Shown here piece by piece: positions 16,625 to 27,052 of a DNA stretch of 55,403 nucleotides. The DNA is from CADEFQ01 sp035342635 (GTDB lineage Bacteria; Pseudomonadota; Gammaproteobacteria; Steroidobacterales; Steroidobacteraceae). The stretch covers positions 1-55,403 of the forward strand of contig DAOQXO010000004.1 in assembly GCA_035342635.1 (NCBI GenBank), written 5' to 3'. Position 1 is the stretch's first letter; each line of letters begins with the position of its first letter. The notes under the pieces were generated by a model. It saw only the letters and a list, made by a program, of their open reading frames with translations, had not been told where the DNA came from and did not search any database. The position numbers and the translations under genes are program-made.

Positions 16625-17932
16625 ATGAGCACCTCGCACACCAGCCTCGATGCCCTGTGGTTGCCGTTCACGGCCAATCGCCAGTTCAAGCAGGCGCCAC
16701 GCCTGCTCGCGCGCGCGAGCGGCATGGAGTACTTCACCCCCGAGGGGCGGCGCGTCCTCGACGGCGCCGCCGGCCTGTGGTGCGTGAACGCCGGTCACGG
16801 GCGCAAGGAAATCACCGCAGCGGTCGCGCAGCAGCTCGAAACGCTCGACTACGCCCCGACGTTCCAGATGGGGCATGAGCGCGCGTTCGAACTTGCGACC
16901 CGGCTGGCCGAGCTCACCCCGGCCGGCCTCGATCGCATCTTCTTCACCAATTCGGGGTCCGAGTCGGTCGACACCGCGCTCAAGATCGCGCTCGCCTACC
17001 ATCGCGTGCGCGGCGACGCGGCGCGCACCCGGCTGATCGGCCGCGAGCGCGGCTACCACGGCGTCGGCTTCGGCGGCATCACGGTCGGGGGCATCGTCGC
17101 GAACCGCAAGGCCTGGTCCGCAAGCCTGATCCCGGGTGCCGATCACCTGCCGCATACGCACGATCTCGCGCGCAACGCATTCTCGCGTGGCCTGCCGGAG
17201 CATGGCGCGGAACTGGCCGACGAACTCGAGCGTCTGGTGGCGCTGCACGACGCGTCGACCATCGCCGCGGTGATCGTCGAGCCCGTCGCGGGCTCGACCG
17301 GCGTGCTGCTGCCGCCGAAGGGCTATCTCGAGCGGCTGCGTGCCATCTGTGACCGCCACGGCATCCTGCTCATCTTCGATGAGGTCATCACGGGCTTCGG
17401 CCGCACCGGTTCACCGTTCGCCGCGCAGGAATTCGGCGTAACGCCGGACATCATCACGATGGCCAAGGGCCTGACGAACGGCTGCATACCGATGGGTGCG
17501 GTGGCCGTGAAGCAGTCGATCCACGACGCGTTCATGCAGGGACCGCCCGGCACGATCGAGCTGTTCCATGGCTATACCTACTCGGCGCATCCGGCGGCCT
17601 GCGCGGCGGGCCTTGCAACCCTCGACATCTATCAGCGCGAGGGACTGCTGACGCGCGCGAAGACGCTCTCGAAGACCTGGGAGGACGCCGTGCACGGCCT
17701 GCGTGGCCGGCCGCACGTGATCGACACGCGCAACTACGGCCTGATCGCGGGTATCGAATTCGAAGCGATTCCCGGCCAGGCGGGCGCGCGGGCGTTCGAA
17801 ATCTTCCGCAAGTGCTTCGAGCGCGGACTGCTGGTGCGTACCACCGGCGATATCCTCGCGCTCTCCCCGCCGCTCATCATCGAGCCGGCGCACATCGACG
17901 AAATCTTCGGCATCCTCGCCGACGTGCTCTGA
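16625..17932 (+). CDS. aptA: Omega-amino acid (beta-alanine):pyruvate aminotransferase
   Basis: The 435-residue class-III PLP aminotransferase has DALWLPFTANRQF near its start, FFTNSGSESVDTALK, GRERGYHGVGFGG, LIFDEVITGFGRTG, and the catalytic Lys in ITMAKGLTNG. These match beta-alanine:pyruvate transaminases. It would convert beta-alanine or GABA to the semialdehyde, the exit step from polyamine breakdown. The ATG at 16625 fits family length; an in-frame ATG at 16595 would add 10 residues, and neither has a clear ribosome site. It is divergent from puuR and shares its operator region. Confidence 0.88.
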   Translation: MSTSHTSLDALWLPFTANRQFKQAPRLLARASGMEYFTPEGRRVLDGAAGLWCVNAGHGRKEITAAVAQQLETLDYAPTFQMGHERAFELATRLAELTPAGLDRIFFTNSGSESVDTALKIALAYHRVRGDAARTRLIGRERGYHGVGFGGITVGGIVANRKAWSASLIPGADHLPHTHDLARNAFSRGLPEHGAELADELERLVALHDASTIAAVIVEPVAGSTGVLLPPKGYLERLRAICDRHGILLIFDEVITGFGRTGSPFAAQEFGVTPDIITMAKGLTNGCIPMGAVAVKQSIHDAFMQGPPGTIELFHGYTYSAHPAACAAGLATLDIYQREGLLTRAKTLSKTWEDAVHGLRGRPHVIDTRNYGLIAGIEFEAIPGQAGARAFEIFRKCFERGLLVRTTGDILALSPPLIIEPAHIDEIFGILADVL

Positions 17933-17934
17933 AC

Positions 17935-17972
17935 TGGTGCCGGGTTCTCGGTCAACCGAAAACCCGGCACCA
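17935..17972. terminator. Strong bidirectional hairpin between aptA and the TorF-like gene
   Basis: A 12-base perfect stem (TGGTGCCGGGTT with AACCCGGCACCA) with a further inner CGG/CCG pairing fills the gap between two convergent genes. It begins 3 bases after the aptA stop and ends 5 bases before the porin stop. It lacks a U-run on either strand, so it may act as a block or end-protector shared by both transcripts. Confidence 0.8.
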
Positions 17973-17977
17973 TGTCT

Positions 17978-18688
17978 TCACCAGGGCAGAGTGGTGCTGA
18001 CCGAGAACACCAGACGGCCTTCGGTGTTGAAGACGTCGTCGGTGACCTTGTCGTCGCCGCTGAGGTCGGTACCCGTGTACTTCAGCTCGAGGCCGAAGTT
18101 GCCGAGTTCGTAGCCGACCGCCACGGAATAGTCGAAGTACTCGAAATCTTCGAACGCATCGCCGTAGTTGTAGCCGGCGTGCAGCGACAGCGAGAAGTTC
18201 TGCGGCAGCTCGAAGGTGTAGTTGGCCTCCGTGTACAGCGCATCGTTCGTGCCGTCGTACTCGAACGCGTACCACTGCTTCAGGTCGAGGCCCTTGTAGT
18301 TGATGCCGAGCCAGGCTTCCGGATACGCCTCGATCTTCGATCGCGTCGCCGAATTGCTGGACCCCGGATAGGTGTACCAGGTGAGGCCGACGGTCCAGCC
18401 CGTATCGTCGTTGATCGCGCCGTCGTAACCGGCGTACAGGTCGACTTCGATGTCCCCGTCGACGTCGTCACCGTAGTCGATGTTGCTTCCCCAGGCACCG
18501 ACGTAGAAACCCGTCTCGCCAAAGGCGTAGTCGAGGCTCGCCTGCAGCGCCGGATCCTTGGCACTCAGCGACACGCCGCGGAAATCGTAGTCGCTGGTGG
18601 CGGTGATCGTGGCACTGAACTGCGCGTGTGCCGTGCCCGCAACAGCGAGCAGGCCCAGCAGCAGCGATGTTCGTTTGAACCGGTTCAT
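17978..18688 (-). CDS. TorF-type putative outer-membrane porin
   Basis: The 236-residue protein has a cleavable signal (KRTSLLLGLLAVAGTAHA, then QFSATITATSDYDFRG). The rest is alternating aromatic, Gly and Asp-rich beta-strand sequence ending in VFSVSTTLPW, an outer-membrane barrel C terminus. The opening TSDYDFRGVSLS is characteristic of the TorF/TIGR02001 family of putative porins. Its solute is not known; the neighbouring polyamine genes may be coincidental. A TATAAT hexamer lies 84 bases upstream. Transcription ends at the hairpin shared with aptA. Confidence 0.85.
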   Translation of the reverse strand: MNRFKRTSLLLGLLAVAGTAHAQFSATITATSDYDFRGVSLSAKDPALQASLDYAFGETGFYVGAWGSNIDYGDDVDGDIEVDLYAGYDGAINDDTGWTVGLTWYTYPGSSNSATRSKIEAYPEAWLGINYKGLDLKQWYAFEYDGTNDALYTEANYTFELPQNFSLSLHAGYNYGDAFEDFEYFDYSVAVGYELGNFGLELKYTGTDLSGDDKVTDDVFNTEGRLVFSVSTTLPW

Positions 18689-18771
18689 GAATCCTCCCTT
18701 GTTGAGGTGCGACCGGCATGTACTGCAAGCTGCATGCCGGAGTTTTGTGCGTTCTGCGTGCCTCTGGCGCG

Positions 18772-18777
18772 ATTATA
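18772..18777 (-). promoter_or_regulatory. -10 box (TATAAT) for the TorF-like gene
   Basis: A perfect TATAAT on the minus strand lies 84 bases upstream of the porin ATG. About 17 bases further upstream is TTCCGC, a poor -35, inside the 3' end of the cupin gene. In DNA this GC-rich a perfect -10 box is notable, but the start site is unproven. Confidence 0.5.
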
Positions 18778-18785
18778 CGCACCAA

Positions 18786-19142
18786 TCATGCGCGCGGAAT
18801 GTAGATTGCGTAGATCTTGGTGCAGTCTTCCAGTACCGCCCAGGTCCCGGAAAAGCCCGACGGCACGACGAACGCATCGCCCTTCGCAAAGCACATCCGC
18901 GTTCCGGAATCGCTGACCAGTTCGACCCGCCCGGCGATCAGCACGCACAATTCGCTCTCCGTGTAGCGCACCCGCCACACCCCGCGCGTGCTGGACCAGT
19001 GGCCGACGTGAAAGCACTCCGCGGGATCGCTATAGGCGTTCCACGCGTGCTGCACGGGATCGCCGCTGACCAGGCGGTCGGCCGCGGGCCGGGAGGCCTC
19101 GCCCTCGCCGGCGAGTGTCACCGGGATGATTTCCATGGCCAT
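18786..19142 (-). CDS. Small cupin-domain protein
   Basis: The 118-residue single-domain cupin of the DUF861-like kind has WSSTRGVWRVRYTESELCVLIAGRVELVSDSG (first motif) and FAKGDAFVVPSGFSGTW (second motif). Such proteins are often sugar-, ureide- or amine-binding enzymes or sensors. The start is the ATG at 19142, overlapping the methyltransferase stop (TGATG), so the two proteins are made together. Its substrate cannot be read from the sequence. Confidence 0.8.
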   Translation of the reverse strand: MAMEIIPVTLAGEGEASRPAADRLVSGDPVQHAWNAYSDPAECFHVGHWSSTRGVWRVRYTESELCVLIAGRVELVSDSGTRMCFAKGDAFVVPSGFSGTWAVLEDCTKIYAIYIPRA

Positions 19143-20497
19143 CAGAAGTTCGTCCTCCGCCCGAGGTCCTCGTACATGCGCGCAAGGAAGGCGCGCACGG
19201 CCGGCGTCGCGTCCTCCGGCCTCATCAGCTTCTGTTCGACCAGCACGCGGGCGATATCGGCGACCGAGCGATGGCCGTCGACCAGCGACATCAGGAAGGC
19301 GTGGATGCGTGTCGCGAGCGCGTGCGAGCGAAGCTCGGCCGGCAACGGCACCGGTTGCGTCACATCGGCAAGCCAGACGGGCGGCTCGTGCGCAGCGGGC
19401 GCGGGCACCTCGGCACGCTTGCGCGCCGACCAGGCCACCGTCGACTCGACGCGGGCATGACGGCTCGCCGGCGAGCGCATGTAGGGGAGCGGCTCCTCGC
19501 GCGTGCGCGGCGGGTCGAAGCCCGCCTCCTCGGCGAGCTGCAGGGTCTCCTCGAGGCTGAACTGCTGCGCGCGCTGCGCGCTGGCGAAGGCGACCGAGCC
19601 GAGATTCAGCCACCGGCCGCCCGTCTTCAGCAGCGCATTGACGCGCGCCGCGAGCGCGGGAAACGGCGCCTCGACGATATCGATGAACCAGGGTGTCACG
19701 ACGACATCGAACGCGCCGGGGGCGAAGGGCGCCTGCAGCGCATCGCCCGCCACGAGCACGAGCCGCCGATCGGCGGCGGCGGGCGCGTGCAGGCGCCGCA
19801 GCACCGCGTGATCGGCGATGCTGCGCGGGGCAATCGGGAGTTCGTAGAGCTCGAGCCGTCGGCCGGCATACATCTCGCGTGCCACGGCGAGCAGCAATGG
19901 ATTCAGGTCCATGGCGACCACGAGCGCGGGCGCAAAGCTCGAGTACAGGTCGTAGGCCAGCCGGCCCGCCCCGCTGCCGAGCACCGCGATGCGCGCGCCC
20001 GCGAGATCGCCGTCCGCCACCGCCGCGAGCAGCGCAAGCGTGGCCTCGTTCTCCGCCTCGCCCCAGCACCAGTCACGATGGATGTTGGCGTAGTAGTTGG
20101 TCAGGCCCTGCGAGCCGGGCAGGCGCGTGCGCAAAGCCTGCAGCGCCTCTCGCGCGGAGGGGTCTGCGTCGACCCCCAGCGGCTCGAGCAAGCTCGCCAG
20201 CCGCTGCGCGTGGTCGTCGAGCGCGCCAGCCAGCAGCTCGAGGCGTTGCCGGGTCAGCGCGCCGGGTGCATCCGCGATCCCGGCCTGGCAGGCGCGCGCA
20301 TCGGCGCGCAGGTCGGCAAGCAGCAGGGCGAGCCGCGCCCGCCACTCCGCCGCGGCACCCTGCGGATCACGGAACAGCCACGGCACGCCGCCCAGGATGG
20401 GGTACCCCGCGCTGCAGCGGTCGCAGATGTACCCTGCCGGGCCCTCATGGACCGCACCCCGCTCGCACCTCGGACACCGGCTAATCCCGCTCAGCAC
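19142..20497 (-). CDS. Three-part SAM methyltransferase: Trm112-like zinc ribbon, N2227-like methyltransferase, PqqD-like tail
   Basis: The protein has 451 residues. Residues 1-45 have two Cys pairs (CPRC and CDRC) followed by YPILGGVPWLF, the pattern of a Trm112-like zinc ribbon. The middle (about 130-350) is a Rossmann methyltransferase (IAVLGSGAGRLAYDL, then FDVVVTPWFIDIVEAP and TGGRWLNLGS). This resembles the N2227/carnosine N-methyltransferase family, including the NYYANIHRDW segment ahead of the SAM site. Residues about 395-445 look like a PqqD-type winged fold (LMSLVDGHRSVADIARVL). It is coupled to the cupin downstream and divergent from a GntR regulator. The substrate is unknown; a beta-alanyl or histidyl compound is only a guess. 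Confidence 0.72.
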   Translation of the reverse strand: MLSGISRCPRCERGAVHEGPAGYICDRCSAGYPILGGVPWLFRDPQGAAAEWRARLALLLADLRADARACQAGIADAPGALTRQRLELLAGALDDHAQRLASLLEPLGVDADPSAREALQALRTRLPGSQGLTNYYANIHRDWCWGEAENEATLALLAAVADGDLAGARIAVLGSGAGRLAYDLYSSFAPALVVAMDLNPLLLAVAREMYAGRRLELYELPIAPRSIADHAVLRRLHAPAAADRRLVLVAGDALQAPFAPGAFDVVVTPWFIDIVEAPFPALAARVNALLKTGGRWLNLGSVAFASAQRAQQFSLEETLQLAEEAGFDPPRTREEPLPYMRSPASRHARVESTVAWSARKRAEVPAPAAHEPPVWLADVTQPVPLPAELRSHALATRIHAFLMSLVDGHRSVADIARVLVEQKLMRPEDATPAVRAFLARMYEDLGRRTNF

Positions 20498-20532
20498 ACA
20501 ACTTGCGCCATTTCTAGTACCCTTTACTCACC

Positions 20533-21321
20533 ATGACACGCCAACGTGGACGCCCGAAAGCCAACGGGCTCGCATTACATCATCGCCTGTACATGATGTT
20601 GAAGCAGCAACTCGCCGACGGCACCATCGCCCCCGGCGCGGCGCTGCCGAGCGAACCCGACCTGGCCCTGTCGACCAAGCTCTCGCGTACCACGGTGCGC
20701 CGCGCGCTGGCGCGTCTCGCCGCAGAGGGCCTGATCGAGCGCCGCCACGGCAGCGGCACTTATGCCACGATGCAGGGTGCCGCGCGGGCGAAGGCGGTGG
20801 CCAGCGCCGACTACGGCCGGCTGCTCGGCGACCTGCGCACCATGGCACGCGTCACCAAGGCGCGCCTGCTGCAGTACGCAGTGATCGCCACGCCCCCGCG
20901 CATCCTGGCCGTTAACCCCGAACTCGGCACCCGGGTGCTGTACATGCAGCGCACCCGCCTGTACCGGGGCAAGCCCTTCGTGGTCATCAGCCACTATATT
21001 CCCGAGCGCCTCGTGAAACTGCTGCCCAAGGCGCAGTTGAAATCCGTGCCGCCGATCTTCCTGTTCGAGAAGAAAGGCATGGTGCCGACGATCGGCGACC
21101 AGGAGGTCACCGCGGTGGCCGCCGACCACGTGTTTTCGCGTGAGCTCGCCGTCAACATCGGGGCGCCGCTGCTCGCGATCCGCCGCTCGGTGCGCGACAG
21201 TCGCGGGACCCTGCTCGAGTACCACGAAGCGTTCTACGACCCCGAGTTGTATTCGGTGCAGATGCAGGTGCGCCGCGAGCGGGTCGGCAAGAGCGGCATG
21301 CGCTGGCGGCCCGGCCGCTGA
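20533..21321 (+). CDS. GntR-family regulator with UTRA sensor domain (HutC type)
   Basis: The 262-residue protein has an N-terminal winged helix (ALPSEPDLALSTKLSRTTVRRALARLAAEGLIERRHGSGTY across about 37-78) and a UTRA ligand domain (about 95-250, with LYRGKPFVVISHYIPE and LEYHEAFYDPE). Its start is 35 bases from the divergent methyltransferase start, so it probably controls the methyltransferase-cupin pair. UTRA domains bind small molecules such as urocanate or sugar phosphates; the ligand here is unknown. No good ribosome site is visible before the ATG. Confidence 0.88.
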   Translation: MTRQRGRPKANGLALHHRLYMMLKQQLADGTIAPGAALPSEPDLALSTKLSRTTVRRALARLAAEGLIERRHGSGTYATMQGAARAKAVASADYGRLLGDLRTMARVTKARLLQYAVIATPPRILAVNPELGTRVLYMQRTRLYRGKPFVVISHYIPERLVKLLPKAQLKSVPPIFLFEKKGMVPTIGDQEVTAVAADHVFSRELAVNIGAPLLAIRRSVRDSRGTLLEYHEAFYDPELYSVQMQVRRERVGKSGMRWRPGR

Positions 21322-21323
21322 TC

Positions 21324-23902
<2,579 letters not shown>

Positions 23903-23906
<4 letters not shown>

Positions 23907-24463
23907 GCGCCCGCCGACAGCCGCTCCTGCAGCCAGGCGCGGGCGTAGACCCAGTCGCGCTTGGCCGTGGCGACCGAAATCCCGAGCGCCTCGGCTGCCT
24001 CCTCGATGCTGAGGCCCGCGAAGAAGCGCAGCGTGACGAGTTCGGCAAGGCGCGGACGCCCGGCGGCGAGCTCCGTCAGCGCCGCATCGACCAGCAGGAC
24101 ATCGGCGTCGTCCTCGGGAATCGGGATTTCGAGCCCCGTCAACGTGACCCGCACGGCATCGCTGCCACGCTTCTGCGCATGGCGTCGCCGCGCCTGCTCG
24201 ACGAGCACGCGGCGCATCGCCTCGGCTGCGGCGCCGAAGAAGTGACGGCGGTTCTGCCAGACGGCGCCGTTCGGCGCGAGGCGCAGAAAAGCCTCGTTGA
24301 TGAGCGCGGTCGGCTGCAGGGTGTCCGCGCGCCCTTCCCGGCGCATGTTGGCGCGCGCCATGCGGTGCAGTTCGTCGTAGACCACCCTGTACAGGCGTTC
24401 GAACGCCTGCCGGTCCCCCGAGCCGGCCGCCTCCAGCAGCAAAGTTACGTCCGTGTGAGCCAC
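23903..24463 (-). CDS. ECF-type RNA polymerase sigma factor (ECF43-like, kinase-linked)
   Basis: The 186-residue sigma-70 relative has region 2 (AFERLYRVVYDELHRMARA) and region 4 (LRFFAGLSIEEAAEALGISVATAKRDWVYARAWL). The LQPTALINEAFLRL segment is typical of the TIGR02999 group. No anti-sigma gene is present; instead the next gene is a Ser/Thr kinase, as in the ECF43 systems of Vibrio (EcfP/PknT) and Xanthomonas (EcfK/PknS), where phosphorylation of the sigma factor switches it on. Target genes are not identifiable here. Confidence 0.92.
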
Positions 24464-24494
24464 CTGACGCCAATTCTACGCATGAGGGGGTGAA

Positions 24495-24511
24495 CGGGTC
24501 ACTTCGACCCG
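24495..24511 (+). repeat. Small hairpin in the leader of the diiron-protein operon
   Basis: CGGGTC and GACCCG form a six-base stem around a five-base loop, ending 16 bases before the ATG of the diiron gene and just upstream of its GGGAGGG ribosome site. It may shape the leader; no U-run or other regulatory sign accompanies it. Confidence 0.35.
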
Positions 24512-24526
24512 GACCAGGGAGGGTCG

Positions 24527-25480
24527 ATGAACGCTGTCGTTGCCGAAAGAGTCCCGGATGCAGGTCGGGCCGCGCGCTATGCGCGCTGCGTCAATATGTC
24601 CAAGAAGGTGGAGTGGGAGATCGAGCGCGATCTGCTGCGCGGGCGCGATTTCGACTTCTCGCGCAAGTTCCTGCCGGATGGACTGTCGCTGGTGGAACGC
24701 CTGTCGCTGGCGCCAGGCGAGGCACGCCTGATGAGCCAGGTGCAGGGCCGCACCTACGCCTACATTTTCGGACTCGTGGAGCGCTTCATCAGCGCAGGGA
24801 TGGTCGACGCCGCGGGCAAGCATGCCTTCGGCAACCAGGTGGCCATGGAAGGCCTGCTGCGCTTTTCCGGCGAGGAGCTGAAGCACCAGGAACTGTTCCG
24901 GCGCATGGAACAGATGATGGCGCAGGCCATGCCGGCCGGCTATTCACAGGTCGCGGACCCGAACGATGTCGCCCGCGCCGTGCTCGAGCGGCGACGGTGG
25001 GCGGTGCTCGCCCTCACCTGCCACATCGAACTGTTCGTGCAGGCGCACTACGAGCAGAGCATCGCCGCCGAGGCGGACATCTGCCCGCTGTTTCGCGATG
25101 TGTTCCTGTACCACTGGAAGGACGAATGCCAGCACGTCATGCTGGACGAACTCGAGTGGACGGCCGAGCACGCGCGACTCACGCCGGCCGAACACGATGC
25201 GGCGGTCGACGACCTGATCGCGCTGGTCGGCGCGGTCGACGGGCTCCTGCAGGGCCAGTCGCGCAGCGATGCAGCCTATTTCATGTCTGCTGCGGGACGT
25301 GAATTCCCGGCTGCCGAGGCCGCGCAGATCGAGGCCGCCATGCTCGCCGCCTATCGCTGGCAGTACATCGTCTCGGGTGTGCAGCACGCGCATTTCGGCC
25401 GGCTGCTGCGCAGCATGACGACGCCGGCGCAGATGGCCCGCATCCAGCAGGCACTGAAGCCGATCATGGGGGCGGCATGA
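24527..25480 (+). CDS. Ferritin-like diiron carboxylate protein, function unknown
   Basis: The 317-residue protein is predicted to be all-helical. It carries the full ligand set of a four-helix diiron protein: Glu85 (GLVERF), Glu117-x-x-His120 (EELKH), Glu168 (HIELF) and Glu200-x-x-His203 (DECQH). This pattern supports two iron atoms and oxygen chemistry such as hydroxylation, N-oxygenation or desaturation, but I recognise no named family. The ATG at 24527 follows GGGAGGG; an internal Met24 is possible. It is the first gene of a five-gene operon of PLP and acyl-transfer enzymes, divergent from the sigma/kinase pair. Confidence 0.75.
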   Translation: MNAVVAERVPDAGRAARYARCVNMSKKVEWEIERDLLRGRDFDFSRKFLPDGLSLVERLSLAPGEARLMSQVQGRTYAYIFGLVERFISAGMVDAAGKHAFGNQVAMEGLLRFSGEELKHQELFRRMEQMMAQAMPAGYSQVADPNDVARAVLERRRWAVLALTCHIELFVQAHYEQSIAAEADICPLFRDVFLYHWKDECQHVMLDELEWTAEHARLTPAEHDAAVDDLIALVGAVDGLLQGQSRSDAAYFMSAAGREFPAAEAAQIEAAMLAAYRWQYIVSGVQHAHFGRLLRSMTTPAQMARIQQALKPIMGAA

Positions 25481-25534
25481 GAGCGCGGCTGCGCGCCGTC
25501 GAGCCGGCGCCATGGTGCGAGGCCAGGCGCTGAC

Positions 25535-27052
25535 ATGGCACGGTTCGACAGCATTCTCGGGACCATCGGGCGTACGCCAGCCGTGCGGCTCGCACGGCTG
25601 GCGCCGCCGCACGTGGAACTCCACGTTAAGCTCGAGGCCGCAAATCCGATGGGCTCGGTCAAGGACCGTCTCGCCCTCGGCGTGATCGAAGCTGCGGAGC
25701 GCAGCGGCGCCTTGCGGCCAGGCCAGACAGTCATCGAGGCGACCAGCGGCAATACCGGCATCGGTCTCGCGATGGTCTGCGCGCGCAAGGGCTACCCGCT
25801 CGTTGTCGTGATGGCCGAGAACTTCAGCGTCGAGCGGCGCCGGCTGATGCGCTTCCTCGGTGCGCGGGTCGTGCTGACACCGGCCGCCGCCAAGGGCAGC
25901 GGCATGCTGGCCAAGGCGGCGGAGCTCGCCGCCGCCCATGGCTGGTTCCTGTGCCGCCAGTTCGAGAACGAGGCCAACGCGGACGCGCATTCGCTGACCA
26001 CGGCCGCCGAAATCCTCGAGGATTTCGCGACCGAGCCGCTCGACTGGTTTGTCACCGGTTACGGCACCGGGGGCACGCTGAAGGGCGTCGCACGTGTGCT
26101 GCGCGAGCACTCGCCGCACACGCGCATCGCCGTGTGCGAGCCGGACAACTCACAGGTGCTCGGCAGCGGCATTACCCAGCCGCGCGCCGCGCAGGACGGT
26201 ACCGGGGCGAGTCATCCGAGTTTCCGTCCGCACCTGATGCAGGGTTGGGCCCCTGATTTCATCCCCAAGCTCACCGAAGACGCCCGCTCGCAGGCGCTCA
26301 TCGACACGATCGTGCCGGTGAGCGGTGCCGAAGCGCTGCGGCTCGCCCGCGCGCTCGCGACCCAGGAAGGCATCCTCGCCGGCATCACCGGGGGCGCGAC
26401 GCTCGCCGCGGCGCTGCAACTCGCGGCGAGTGCGCCTGAGGGGACGCGTATCCTCGCGATGCTGCCCGACACCGGCGAGCGCTATCTCAGCACGCCGCTG
26501 TTCGCCGACGTGCCGGCCGACATGGATGCCGAGGAACTCGCGATCTCGCGTTCGACGCCCGGCCTGCGCTTCGATGTCACCCCCGCCGCCGCGGCGGCCC
26601 CAGCCCCCACCGCCGCGGTCCCCGCCGTGGCCGCCGCACCCGCGCGCGAGGTGCCACCGGCCGATGCCGCGGCCCTCGGCGCACTGATCGATGATCGCCA
26701 CCAACCCGTCGTGCTGTTCGCACTCGAATGGTGCGAGTTCTGCTGGTCGCTGCGGCGATTCTTCGACAGCGCCGGCATCGCGTTTCGCTCGGTCGACCTC
26801 GATTCGGTCGAGTACCAGCAGGACGATCGCGGCGGGCGACTGCGCGCCGCGCTCACTGCGCGCACCTCAATGCCGACGATTCCGCAACTATTCGTCGGCG
26901 GCGAATTCGTCGGCGGCTGCACCGACGCCTTCGACGCGTGGAAATCGGGGCGACTGCAGCAGCTGCTGGCACGCTGCGGGCGGCCGGTCACCAGCACCGC
27001 GCCGATCGATCCCTACGGGTTCCTGCCGACCTGGCTGCATCCGCGGGCATGA
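25535..27052 (+). CDS. Cysteine synthase fused to a C-terminal glutaredoxin
   Basis: The protein has 505 residues. Residues 1-320 are a fold-type II PLP enzyme of the CysK/CysM family: Schiff-base Lys43 in NPMGSVKDR, substrate loop EATSGNTGIGLAM, phosphate cradle GYGTGGTLKG, and the C-terminal LPDTGERYLSTPLF. An Ala/Pro linker (about 345-380) joins a glutaredoxin with the redox pair CEFC, SMPTIPQLFVGGEFVGG and a helix end, then a short tail PYGFLPTWLHPRA. It would make cysteine or S-sulfocysteine from O-acetylserine and reduce it in cis. It ends in an ATGA overlap with the decarboxylase gene. Confidence 0.9.
   Translation: MARFDSILGTIGRTPAVRLARLAPPHVELHVKLEAANPMGSVKDRLALGVIEAAERSGALRPGQTVIEATSGNTGIGLAMVCARKGYPLVVVMAENFSVERRRLMRFLGARVVLTPAAAKGSGMLAKAAELAAAHGWFLCRQFENEANADAHSLTTAAEILEDFATEPLDWFVTGYGTGGTLKGVARVLREHSPHTRIAVCEPDNSQVLGSGITQPRAAQDGTGASHPSFRPHLMQGWAPDFIPKLTEDARSQALIDTIVPVSGAEALRLARALATQEGILAGITGGATLAAALQLAASAPEGTRILAMLPDTGERYLSTPLFADVPADMDAEELAISRSTPGLRFDVTPAAAAAPAPTAAVPAVAAAPAREVPPADAAALGALIDDRHQPVVLFALEWCEFCWSLRRFFDSAGIAFRSVDLDSVEYQQDDRGGRLRAALTARTSMPTIPQLFVGGEFVGGCTDAFDAWKSGRLQQLLARCGRPVTSTAPIDPYGFLPTWLHPRA

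Noticed and set aside
15989..17359. A long start for puuR reaching into aptA
   Set aside because: Only the last 182 codons match a regulator. The upstream part is antisense to aptA, and an ATG with a ribosome site exists at 16537.
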